DNA from: Aphrocallistes beatrix
Lineage: Eukaryota > Porifera > Hexactinellida > Sceptrulophora > Aphrocallistidae
Length of the DNA: 64,000 bases
Direction: 5' to 3'
Assembly (NCBI GenBank): GCA_963281255.1
Contig: OY725489.1
Span: 7,552,768-7,616,767 of the forward strand
The notes under the pieces are model-generated. The model worked only from the letters and a program-made list of their open reading frames with translations. It did no database searches and was not told where the DNA came from. The position numbers were made by a program, and so were the translations under genes. This document shows, piece after piece, positions 50,731 through 61,500 of this stretch; the first letter of the stretch is position 1; the number at the start of each line of letters is the position of its first letter.

Positions 50731-50775
50731 TGATGACGTCATCAATAAATACGGATAATGACGTCATCATTATTT
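50731..50775. promoter_or_regulatory. Pair of CRE/ATF-type palindromes
   Basis: GATGACGTCATC and AATGACGTCATC occur 29 bp apart, each with the 8-bp CRE core TGACGTCA. A related GATGACGCCATCATC lies at about 50576. No gene start is apparent nearby, so a regulatory role is only possible; single cores also occur inside dispersed repeats, for example at 34466. Confidence 0.3.
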
Positions 50776-51443
50776 TGACGGATTTTCAAAGGTGAACACA
50801 TCTCTATCGACAATTCAGCTCTATCAGCTCTCTAACACGAGATATTGAAACAAACATAGGTGAAACATCGTGGAATTCTCACTCGAATAATGTAGCTAAG
50901 TAATTGATAGAAACACATTAAAAATATCTACTCACACTATACCATGTTATTATTATCTGATTAGAAGTGAACAAAACAAAGATGAACTCACATTATGTGC
51001 TGATACACTCGTAAAGATGAGTTGAAATTATTAACTGCGATAGTTGAAGATAGTTTGAATTGTATTTAATTCTATTTCAAATCAGAGTATTATATATCTT
51101 TCTAGAGCATACTAAGAAATGTGATAGCTCTGCTAGCTTCTAATGAAACTAGATATACCACTGCAGTTGTATAATGTCTAAATATAGCTATTAGAATAAT
51201 ATTAAATTTAACATTATTGGCTTAGATATAAGAATGAAACAATTGAATTGTTTTCTCAGACATCCAACGTCTCATAATGTCCGTTTTAACACTATTATTT
51301 GAGCAAACTTGAAATAGAACAGTGAAATACAGTCAGAATTGCATTTAATTAACTATCAGGAACAATAAATTGTTAAATAGAGAGAATTGACATTAAGGAT
51401 ACTCGAAATAATACTAATTCAAAGTAAACAATTACAATGGGAT

Positions 51444-52140
51444 CATCTCGATCAGTATAGCGTCTCTTTTCGTATATCATCTCGATCAGTATATCGTCTC
51501 TTTTCGTATCTCATCTCGATCAGTATAGCGTCTCTTTTCGTATATCATCTCGATCAGTATAGCGTCTCTTTTCGTATATCATCTCGATCAGTATAGCGTC
51601 TCTTTCCGTATCTCATCTCGATCAGTATAGCGTCTCTTTTCGTATATCATCTCGATCAGTATAGCGTCTCTTTTCGTATATCATCTCGATCAGTATATCG
51701 TCTCTTTTCGTATCTCATCTCGATCAGTATAGCGTCTCTTTTCGTATATCATCTCGATCAGTATAGCGTCTCTTTTCGTATATCATCTCGATCAGTATAT
51801 CGTCTCTTTTCGTATCTCATCTCGATCAGTATAGCGTCTCTTTTCGTATATCATCTCGATCAGTATAGCGTCTCTTTTCGTATATCATCTCGATCAGTAT
51901 AGCGTCTCTTTTCGTATCTCATCTCGATCAGTATAGCGTCTCTTTCCGTATCTCATCTCGATCAGTATAGCGTCTCTTTCCGTATCTCATCTCGATCAGT
52001 ATAGCGTCTCTTTTCGTATAACATCTCGATCAGTATAGCGTCTCTTTCCGTATCTCATCTCGATCAGTATAGCGTCTCTTTCCGTATCTCATCTCGATCA
52101 GTATAGCGTCTCTTTCCGTATATCATCTCGATCCGTAATG
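51444..52140. repeat. 34-bp satellite, about 20 units
   Basis: The unit contains CATCTCGATCAGTATAGCGT then CTCTTTTCGTATAT. Variants are AGCG/ATCG, TTTTCG/TTTCCG and TATATC/TATCTC, arranged in a mixed order that suggests duplication of blocks of several units. The period of 34 is not a multiple of three. Confidence 0.93.
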
Positions 52141-52631
52141 CATCTTTTGTTTGTTTGTCCGTATTAATTGAAGAATTGTTAAGTCATAGAGATATGATTG
52201 CCATGTCCGTCACCTCGTAAGGCGGATTCAAAACAAAAAAATATACGCGATTGTACGATCTCAAACCTACCACTAAGCGAGTGCGCCTAACATACACAGA
52301 ACAGGCATAGTTGCTGATGTCAGTGGCGAGGAAGATATGGCAAAGAACCAGGATTCGATCAAGAAAGCTGAATCTATCCCAGACTCGCCTGCGATTTCAA
52401 GGCATAGCATATGTTCTGTCTGTGTCTGGCGAGAGACGTCCTTATGCAGAGCTTCTAATAAGAAATAAGAACCTTCATATGGAGTTAGAACTCATCTTTG
52501 AAAATGAGAGTTTCCGGATTGAGATCAGTCGCCGAAAAGTCTAGCGACTTGTTTCATTTCTGAAGAATAGCTATCTCAGCTAAATATAATTCAGTAATAT
52601 TAGTAAATTGAAGATTTTATAAAAGCATACT

Positions 52632-52735
52632 ACCAACTTGAGCCATGATAACTGCAGGGCGCGGAATTTCGCCGAACATGGCGGGACAGGTTAGAAAAGT
52701 ATTACGCATGGACTGCAAAAAATGGAACATAATGT
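52632..52735. mobile_element. Truncated family E copy
   Basis: It begins CCAACTTGAGCCATGATAAC and carries GGCGCGGAATTTCGC and AGAAAAGTATTACGCATGG. The right half is missing after GGAACATAATGT. Confidence 0.65.
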
Positions 52736-52917
52736 AGATCACTTAAAAAACTTAATATCATCATCAACTTTATCCCATAAACGATGGGAGGTGGAGTAGT
52801 TATGTTGAGAGATATCTCACACCTAGAAAGAAGAAGTCGTATTAAAAAACTATAGATTTGTCATGTCGTTATTTAGTAATCACCGATTAGTTCTCTAGTC
52901 ACAGGATTAGTATAGTA

Positions 52918-53093
52918 CAGGTGTGTCAAACTCAAATCGGATAATGAGCCAATTTCATAACCCCAGCTATTCCCTGGGTCATGATTGAAATTAACAAATT
53001 TTAACTACTGATTTTTTCAATCATAATATTCTTTTGCAACTGGCTGGCGGGCCACCTATGAGCAACCCGCGGGCCACCAGTTTGACACGCCTG
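52918..53093. mobile_element. hAT MITE with perfect 8-bp target duplication
   Basis: 176 bp with TIRs CAGGTGTGTCAAACT and AGTTTGACACGCCTG (one mismatch in 15). It is flanked on both sides by GTATAGTA (52910-52917 and 53094-53101). The interior holds GGCGGGCCACC and CGCGGGCCACC near the right end. Confidence 0.92.
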
Positions 53094-53189
53094 GTATAGT
53101 AGTATTGCTATAGATAGCAGATGATTGGTACCAACCAACTTAGTTTTATTAACTGTATCTGTCTAGATAATTACAAGGTATTTATTTTA

Positions 53190-53269
53190 GACAAGCACGC
53201 TTCGCTTGCTTGCGCTGCGCGGCTTGCGGACACTGCGTGTCCGCAGAGTCGCCCTGCGGGCGCCTAGAG
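53190..53269 (-). repeat. GC-rich multi-hairpin block, copy 2
   Basis: It is the inverted copy of 36851-36929. Stems are the same, but loops differ: GGCGCCCGCAGGGCG for hairpin 1 and GCGGACACGCAGTGTCCGC for hairpin 2. GCGCAGCGCAAGCAAGCG is identical in both. It lies about 60 bp from the start of the 141-bp repeat array. Confidence 0.9.
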
Positions 53270-53329
53270 TCACTCAATCAACCATATTTTGTTTTTTTAA
53301 TCTTTAAATAAATATTGTAAACAAAGGTC

Positions 53330-53990
53330 AACGAATAATTTCTCATATGGATCCGAAAATATAATATTCAAAATCTACAGCACTACAAACCCCATGTCAA
53401 CCGTTGGAAGCTAGATTCTAGCCCATTTTTGTAATTTGTTTACTTTATGTATCTAATGTAAACAAAAGTAAACAAATTGATCGTCAAATTTACTCGAAAA
53501 TATGATATTCGAAATCTACACCCCTGAAAACCCCATGTCACCGTTTAAAGCAAGTTTCTGGCATATTTTTGAGATTTGTTTACTTTATGTATCTAATGTA
53601 AATAAAAGTAAACAAATTGATCATCAAATTTACTCGAAAATATGATATTCGAAATCTACACCCCTGAAAACCCCATGTCAACCGTTTAAAGCAAGTTTCT
53701 GGCATATTTTTGAGATTTGTTTACTTTATGTATCTATTGCAAACAAAAGTAAACAAATAATTTATCATATAGATCTGAAAATATGATATTCGAAATCTAC
53801 GCCCCTGAAAACCCCATGTCAACCGTTGGAAGCTAGTCTCTAGCCTATTTTTGTAATTTGTTTACTTTATGTATCTAATGTAAACAAAAGTAAACAAATA
53901 ATTTATTATATAGATCTGAAAATATCATTTTCGAAATCTACACCCCTACAAACCCCATGTCAACCGTTGGAAGCTAGTCTCTAGCATTAT
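53330..53990 (-). repeat. 141-bp tandem repeat, array 2 (five units)
   Basis: CCCATGTCA phase points fall at about 53393, 53534, 53674, 53815 and 53956. The unit includes ACCGTTGGAAGCTAG, GTTTACTTTATGTATCTA and GAAATCTACACCCCTG. The third and second units share the rarer form CCGTTTAAAGCAAGTTTCTG. It is the complement of 29910-30265. Past it, AATTCATCAAATGGTGTGAA matches the flank of array 1. Confidence 0.88.
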
Positions 53991-54233
53991 ATTCAAAATT
54001 CATCAAATGGTGTGAAAATATGTATATAAAGGTGTGAAAATATGCACATAATCTTTTTTATTGCCATAAATTATAATAGATTTAAGATATCAAACTTAAG
54101 TTGTGGCTTTGAAGTATTAATAACAATGACGATATATTGTAGTGTCGTACAATGGTTTCTATTGTGATAGTGTAGTCATTTATTTTGTATAGAAATGGTG
54201 TGAAAAATTGTTTTCCATTTTTTTTGCAGAGAT

Positions 54234-54360
54234 GTTGAAATTTAGCTTAGATCTTAGAACTTAATCATAGTCATATCATTTGACACCTACATGCCAATTT
54301 TCACACCTCTATGACTTCCCAATTCTTCAATCAATTCGGGCAAACACATAAATAAAAAAC
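54234..54360 (+). repeat. Shared end segment of the mosaic element
   Basis: GCAGAGATGTTGAAATTTAG, CATTTGACACCTACATGCCA and CAATTCTTCAATCAATTCGG recur in the same order near 36961 and 37150-37230. This ties the 53.2-54.4 kb and 36.6-37.2 kb regions to one element family. At 37230 the segment closes with AAAAAATCCTAG. Confidence 0.65.
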
Positions 54361-54893
54361 CCCCCCACAGACGGGATGGAAGTGTGCTTCCAAATCTCAT
54401 AAGTCACCTTTATTATACTTAAATAATCAATTCCAGTCCATGTCGTTAAAAGTTATTATATGATCGAATTGATTGATCGTAGCATATAACACACTTTAAT
54501 TGTTGATAACAATCAAATTATAGACTCAAAATAGCAGTATTCAATCATTTATATGAAATAGAATCATGTGAATGGCATTATAAAAGGCTGATAATTGATT
54601 GGTTCACATAAACCAATGAATTTCAATCAAAAATAGTTCTTTTGATTGTATGCATAAGTCAATACTATTTTATTCCAAAGTATTTGCACTATAAAATAAT
54701 CGAATTTGATTGGCCAGCACATTTTGTCACCTATCTCGAAGAGGTGTGAACTCGGCGAGGTGTGAATACCGAGGTGCACATCTCCATATCACTTTGCACC
54801 TCCTGTAAAAATTTCAAGACGATATCTCTTAAACTCTGGTCAGGACACGAATTTCGGACGGCCGGCCGGAACATCCTCATTTTAGTACTGTGC

Positions 54894-54941
54894 ATCCTAT
54901 ACTATTAGTATAGTAGCTATGCTACTATACTAATACTATAG
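54894..54941. repeat. 22-bp stem hairpin upstream of AAAAAAATCCTAG
   Basis: CTATACTATTAGTATAGTAG and CTACTATACTAATACTATAG pair with one mismatch around a short TAT loop. The downstream AAAAAAATCCTAG ends about 30 bp later. A hairpin followed by CTAG is the usual 3' end of a Helitron, but the spacing is long. Confidence 0.7.
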
Positions 54942-55019
54942 GAAGCACACTAAAAAACAAAAAAATCCTAGCATTTTAATATATAAGATATTTACTGACG
55001 TCTCTAAAAGATTAAATAA

Positions 55020-55380
55020 TACCGCGGTATTCTGAGATTTTGATTCGGATATTCAAATGGCATTGTAGTTCAATCTGATTAATCGAAACTTGACAACCAC
55101 CGCCGCCAAATTGTGGTATAAGACACAATTTGAGGGCATTCGACACAATTTACTAAGATAGAACCCTATATGCACGATGGATAAAGTTTATTTTATACTT
55201 ATGGTCCATATGGGGTTCTAGCATTATAAATTGTGTTGCGTGACACTAAATTGAGGCGCACTGAATTCAAATTTTGAGAAGTGGCACAATTTGGTGGCAA
55301 TGGTTATGAAGTTGCGATAGAAACGATTTATCCACAAAATATGAGTAGGCAAAATAAAATCTAATAATAAAACGATATAT
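55020..55380. mobile_element. Foldback element W, copy 2
   Basis: CGAAACTTGACAACCACCGC and GGTGGCAATGGTTATGAAG are the inner arms, with CACAATTTGAGGGCATTCGA and CCATATGGGGTTCTAGC between. It matches the element at 39480-39895 and ends about 130 bp before the satellite begins. Confidence 0.72.
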
Positions 55381-55507
55381 TAAGTTAATGAGACGAAAAT
55401 TACAAAATTAGAAAACTGAAAGAATTTTCTAAGCACTAAAGCGAAAATGCTTACTCATCAGTCAACATGGATAATGACATCAAGGATAATATGCATTATC
55501 CGCTAAA

Positions 55508-58500
55508 CGGAGGAAGAAGGTAGGCTTTTGGGGTAGTAAAGCGAATGAGGAGAAAGCGAACGCGAGGCATTTTGAGTTGGAAATGGTGCCGAAAAGGCGT
55601 TGAAAGGGTGCATTTTGTCGGTGAGTGGGTGTCAAAGTTGGCATTTTAAGAATGGAATCGTGTGATCGGAGGAAGAAGGTAGGCTTTTGGGGTAGTAAAG
55701 CGAATGAGGAGAAAGCGAACGCGAGGCATTTTGAGTTGGAAATGGTGCCGAAAAGGCGTTGAAAGGGTGCATTTTGTCGGTGAGTGGGTGTCAAAGTTGG
55801 CATTTTAAGAATGGAATCGTGTGATCGGAGGAAGAAGGTAGGCTTTTGGGGTAGTAAAGCGAATGAGGAGAAAGCGAACGCGAGGCATTTTGAGTTGGAA
55901 ATGGTGCCGAAAAGGCGTTGAAAGGGTGCATTTTGTCGGTGAGTGGGTGTCAAAGTTGGCATTTTAAGAATGGAATCGTGTGATCGGAGGAAGAAGGTAG
56001 GCTTTTGGGGTAGTAAAGCGAATGAGGAGAAAGCGAACGCGAGGCATTTTGAGTTGGAAATGGTGCCGAAAAGGCGTTGAAAGGGTGCATTTTGTCGGTG
56101 AGTGGGTGTCAAAGTTGGCATTTTAAGAATGGAATCGTGTGATCGGAGGAAGAAGGTAGGCTTTTGGGGTAGTAAAGCGAATGAGGAGAAAGCGAACGCG
56201 AGGCATTTTGAGTTGGAAATGGTGCCGAAAAGGCGTTGAAAGGGTGCATTTTGTCGGTGAGTGGGTGTCAAAGTTGGCATTTTAAGAATGGAATCGTGTG
56301 ATCGGAGGAAGAAGGTAGGCTTTTGGGGTAGTAAAGCGAATGAGGAGAAAGCGAACGCGAGGCATTTTGAGTTGGAAATGGTGCCGAAAAGGCGTTGAAA
56401 GGGTGCATTTTGTCGGTGAGTGGGTGTCAAAGTTGGCATTTTAAGAATGGAATCGTGTGATCGGAGGAAGAAGGTAGGCTTTTGGGGTAGTAAAGCGAAT
56501 GAGGAGAAAGCGAACGCGAGGCATTTTGAGTTGGAAATGGTGCCGAAAAGGCGTTGAAAGGGTGCATTTTGTCGGTGAGTGGGTGTCAAAGTTGGCATTT
56601 TAAGAATGGAATCGTGTGATCGGAGGAAGAAGGTAGGCTTTTGGGGTAGTAAAGCGAATGAGGAGAAAGCGAACGCGAGGCATTTTGAGTTGGAAATGGT
56701 GCCGAAAAGGCGTTGAAAGGGTGCATTTTGTCGGTGAGTGGGTGTCAAAGTTGGCATTTTAAGAATGGAATCGTGTGATCGGAGGAAGAAGGTAGGCTTT
56801 TGGGGTAGTAAAGCGAATGAGGAGAAAGCGAACGCGAGGCATTTTGAGTTGGAAATGGTGCCGAAAAGGCGTTGAAAGGGTGCATTTTGTCGGTGAGTGG
56901 GTGTCAAAGTTGGCATTTTAAGAATGGAATCGTGTGATCGGAGGAAGAAGGTAGGCTTTTGGGGTAGTAAAGCGAATGAGGAGAAAGCGAACGCGAGGCA
57001 TTTTGAGTTGGAAATGGTGCCGAAAAGGCGTTGAAAGGGTGCATTTTGTCGGTGAGTGGGTGTCAAAGTTGGCATTTTAAGAATGGAATCGTGTGATCGG
57101 AGGAAGAAGGTAGGCTTTTGGGGTAGTAAAGCGAATGAGGAGAAAGCGAACGCGAGGCATTTTGAGTTGGAAATGGTGCCGAAAAGGCGTTGAAAGGGTG
57201 CATTTTGTCGGTGAGTGGGTGTCAAAGTTGGCATTTTAAGAATGGAATCGTGTGATCGGAGGAAGAAGGTAGGCTTTTGGGGTAGTAAAGCGAATGAGGA
57301 GAAAGCGAACGCGAGGCATTTTGAGTTGGAAATGGTGCCGAAAAGGCGTTGAAAGGGTGCATTTTGTCGGTGAGTGGGTGTCAAAGTTGGCATTTTAAGA
57401 ATGGAATCGTGTGATCGGAGGAAGAAGGTAGGCTTTTGGGGTAGTAAAGCGAATGAGGAGAAAGCGAACGCGAGGCATTTTGAGTTGGAAATGGTGCCGA
57501 AAAGGCGTTGAAAGGGTGCATTTTGTCGGTGAGTGGGTGTCAAAGTTGGCATTTTAAGAATGGAATCGTGTGATCGGAGGAAGAAGGTAGGCTTTTGGGG
57601 TAGTAAAGCGAATGAGGAGAAAGCGAACGCGAGGCATTTTGAGTTGGAAATGGTGCCGAAAAGGCGTTGAAAGGGTGCATTTTGTCGGTGAGTGGGTGTC
57701 AAAGTTGGCATTTTAAGAATGGAATCGTGTGATCGGAGGAAGAAGGTAGGCTTTTGGGGTAGTAAAGCGAATGAGGAGAAAGCGAACGCGAGGCATTTTG
57801 AGTTGGAAATGGTGCCGAAAAGGCGTTGAAAGGGTGCATTTTGTCGGTGAGTGGGTGTCAAAGTTGGCATTTTAAGAATGGAATCGTGTGATCGGAGGAA
57901 GAAGGTAGGCTTTTGGGGTAGTAAAGCGAATGAGGAGAAAGCGAACGCGAGGCATTTTGAGTTGGAAATGGTGCCGAAAAGGCGTTGAAAGGGTGCATTT
58001 TGTCGGTGAGTGGGTGTCAAAGTTGGCATTTTAAGAATGGAATCGTGTGATCGGAGGAAGAAGGTAGGCTTTTGGGGTAGTAAAGCGAATGAGGAGAAAG
58101 CGAACGCGAGGCATTTTGAGTTGGAAATGGTGCCGAAAAGGCGTTGAAAGGGTGCATTTTGTCGGTGAGTGGGTGTCAAAGTTGGCATTTTAAGAATGGA
58201 ATCGTGTGATCGGAGGAAGAAGGTAGGCTTTTGGGGTAGTAAAGCGAATGAGGAGAAAGCGAACGCGAGGCATTTTGAGTTGGAAATGGTGCCGAAAAGG
58301 CGTTGAAAGGGTGCATTTTGTCGGTGAGTGGGTGTCAAAGTTGGCATTTTAAGAATGGAATCGTGTGATCGGAGGAAGAAGGTAGGCTTTTGGGGTAGTA
58401 AAGCGAATGAGGAGAAAGCGAACGCGAGGCATTTTGAGTTGGAAATGGTGCCGAAAAGGCGTTGAAAGGGTGCATTTTGTCGGTGAGTGGGTGTCAAAGT

Positions 58501-61500
58501 TGGCATTTTAAGAATGGAATCGTGTGATCGGAGGAAGAAGGTAGGCTTTTGGGGTAGTAAAGCGAATGAGGAGAAAGCGAACGCGAGGCATTTTGAGTTG
58601 GAAATGGTGCCGAAAAGGCGTTGAAAGGGTGCATTTTGTCGGTGAGTGGGTGTCAAAGTTGGCATTTTAAGAATGGAATCGTGTGATCGGAGGAAGAAGG
58701 TAGGCTTTTGGGGTAGTAAAGCGAATGAGGAGAAAGCGAACGCGAGGCATTTTGAGTTGGAAATGGTGCCGAAAAGGCGTTGAAAGGGTGCATTTTGTCG
58801 GTGAGTGGGTGTCAAAGTTGGCATTTTAAGAATGGAATCGTGTGATCGGAGGAAGAAGGTAGGCTTTTGGGGTAGTAAAGCGAATGAGGAGAAAGCGAAC
58901 GCGAGGCATTTTGAGTTGGAAATGGTGCCGAAAAGGCGTTGAAAGGGTGCATTTTGTCGGTGAGTGGGTGTCAAAGTTGGCATTTTAAGAATGGAATCGT
59001 GTGATCGGAGGAAGAAGGTAGGCTTTTGGGGTAGTAAAGCGAATGAGGAGAAAGCGAACGCGAGGCATTTTGAGTTGGAAATGGTGCCGAAAAGGCGTTG
59101 AAAGGGTGCATTTTGTCGGTGAGTGGGTGTCAAAGTTGGCATTTTAAGAATGGAATCGTGTGATCGGAGGAAGAAGGTAGGCTTTTGGGGTAGTAAAGCG
59201 AATGAGGAGAAAGCGAACGCGAGGCATTTTGAGTTGGAAATGGTGCCGAAAAGGCGTTGAAAGGGTGCATTTTGTCGGTGAGTGGGTGTCAAAGTTGGCA
59301 TTTTAAGAATGGAATCGTGTGATCGGAGGAAGAAGGTAGGCTTTTGGGGTAGTAAAGCGAATGAGGAGAAAGCGAACGCGAGGCATTTTGAGTTGGAAAT
59401 GGTGCCGAAAAGGCGTTGAAAGGGTGCATTTTGTCGGTGAGTGGGTGTCAAAGTTGGCATTTTAAGAATGGAATCGTGTGATCGGAGGAAGAAGGTAGGC
59501 TTTTGGGGTAGTAAAGCGAATGAGGAGAAAGCGAACGCGAGGCATTTTGAGTTGGAAATGGTGCCGAAAAGGCGTTGAAAGGGTGCATTTTGTCGGTGAG
59601 TGGGTGTCAAAGTTGGCATTTTAAGAATGGAATCGTGTGATCGGAGGAAGAAGGTAGGCTTTTGGGGTAGTAAAGCGAATGAGGAGAAAGCGAACGCGAG
59701 GCATTTTGAGTTGGAAATGGTGCCGAAAAGGCGTTGAAAGGGTGCATTTTGTCGGTGAGTGGGTGTCAAAGTTGGCATTTTAAGAATGGAATCGTGTGAT
59801 CGGAGGAAGAAGGTAGGCTTTTGGGGTAGTAAAGCGAATGAGGAGAAAGCGAACGCGAGGCATTTTGAGTTGGAAATGGTGCCGAAAAGGCGTTGAAAGG
59901 GTGCATTTTGTCGGTGAGTGGGTGTCAAAGTTGGCATTTTAAGAATGGAATCGTGTGATCGGAGGAAGAAGGTAGGCTTTTGGGGTAGTAAAGCGAATGA
60001 GGAGAAAGCGAACGCGAGGCATTTTGAGTTGGAAATGGTGCCGAAAAGGCGTTGAAAGGGTGCATTTTGTCGGTGAGTGGGTGTCAAAGTTGGCATTTTA
60101 AGAATGGAATCGTGTGATCGGAGGAAGAAGGTAGGCTTTTGGGGTAGTAAAGCGAATGAGGAGAAAGCGAACGCGAGGCATTTTGAGTTGGAAATGGTGC
60201 CGAAAAGGCGTTGAAAGGGTGCATTTTGTCGGTGAGTGGGTGTCAAAGTTGGCATTTTAAGAATGGAATCGTGTGATCGGAGGAAGAAGGTAGGCTTTTG
60301 GGGTAGTAAAGCGAATGAGGAGAAAGCGAACGCGAGGCATTTTGAGTTGGAAATGGTGCCGAAAAGGCGTTGAAAGGGTGCATTTTGTCGGTGAGTGGGT
60401 GTCAAAGTTGGCATTTTAAGAATGGAATCGTGTGATCGGAGGAAGAAGGTAGGCTTTTGGGGTAGTAAAGCGAATGAGGAGAAAGCGAACGCGAGGCATT
60501 TTGAGTTGGAAATGGTGCCGAAAAGGCGTTGAAAGGGTGCATTTTGTCGGTGAGTGGGTGTCAAAGTTGGCATTTTAAGAATGGAATCGTGTGATCGGAG
60601 GAAGAAGGTAGGCTTTTGGGGTAGTAAAGCGAATGAGGAGAAAGCGAACGCGAGGCATTTTGAGTTGGAAATGGTGCCGAAAAGGCGTTGAAAGGGTGCA
60701 TTTTGTCGGTGAGTGGGTGTCAAAGTTGGCATTTTAAGAATGGAATCGTGTGATCGGAGGAAGAAGGTAGGCTTTTGGGGTAGTAAAGCGAATGAGGAGA
60801 AAGCGAACGCGAGGCATTTTGAGTTGGAAATGGTGCCGAAAAGGCGTTGAAAGGGTGCATTTTGTCGGTGAGTGGGTGTCAAAGTTGGCATTTTAAGAAT
60901 GGAATCGTGTGATCGGAGGAAGAAGGTAGGCTTTTGGGGTAGTAAAGCGAATGAGGAGAAAGCGAACGCGAGGCATTTTGAGTTGGAAATGGTGCCGAAA
61001 AGGCGTTGAAAGGGTGCATTTTGTCGGTGAGTGGGTGTCAAAGTTGGCATTTTAAGAATGGAATCGTGTGATCGGAGGAAGAAGGTAGGCTTTTGGGGTA
61101 GTAAAGCGAATGAGGAGAAAGCGAACGCGAGGCATTTTGAGTTGGAAATGGTGCCGAAAAGGCGTTGAAAGGGTGCATTTTGTCGGTGAGTGGGTGTCAA
61201 AGTTGGCATTTTAAGAATGGAATCGTGTGATCGGAGGAAGAAGGTAGGCTTTTGGGGTAGTAAAGCGAATGAGGAGAAAGCGAACGCGAGGCATTTTGAG
61301 TTGGAAATGGTGCCGAAAAGGCGTTGAAAGGGTGCATTTTGTCGGTGAGTGGGTGTCAAAGTTGGCATTTTAAGAATGGAATCGTGTGATCGGAGGAAGA
61401 AGGTAGGCTTTTGGGGTAGTAAAGCGAATGAGGAGAAAGCGAACGCGAGGCATTTTGAGTTGGAAATGGTGCCGAAAAGGCGTTGAAAGGGTGCATTTTG

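Larger units (their letters stand above)
47883..55507. other. Gene-free repeat territory upstream of the NACHT gene
   Basis: No gene is recognisable. Main features: the palindrome at 49384-50469, CRE-like sites near 50735-50770, the 34-bp satellite at 51444-52140, a truncated family E at 52632-52735, an hAT MITE at 52918-53093, the GC hairpin block at 53190-53269, 141-bp repeats at 53330-53990, a hairpin at 54894-54941 and foldback W at 55020-55380. Bases 48000-49380 show only a short GGTTTTAGAAGTGGTTCA fragment near 48385 shared with 15950. The short open frames at 48529-48735 and 52311-52544 have no family features. Confidence 0.5.

Noticed and set aside
51387-51596. Short frame across the start of the 34-bp satellite
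   Set aside because: It is satellite sequence with period 34, so no long frame can persist; no gene features.
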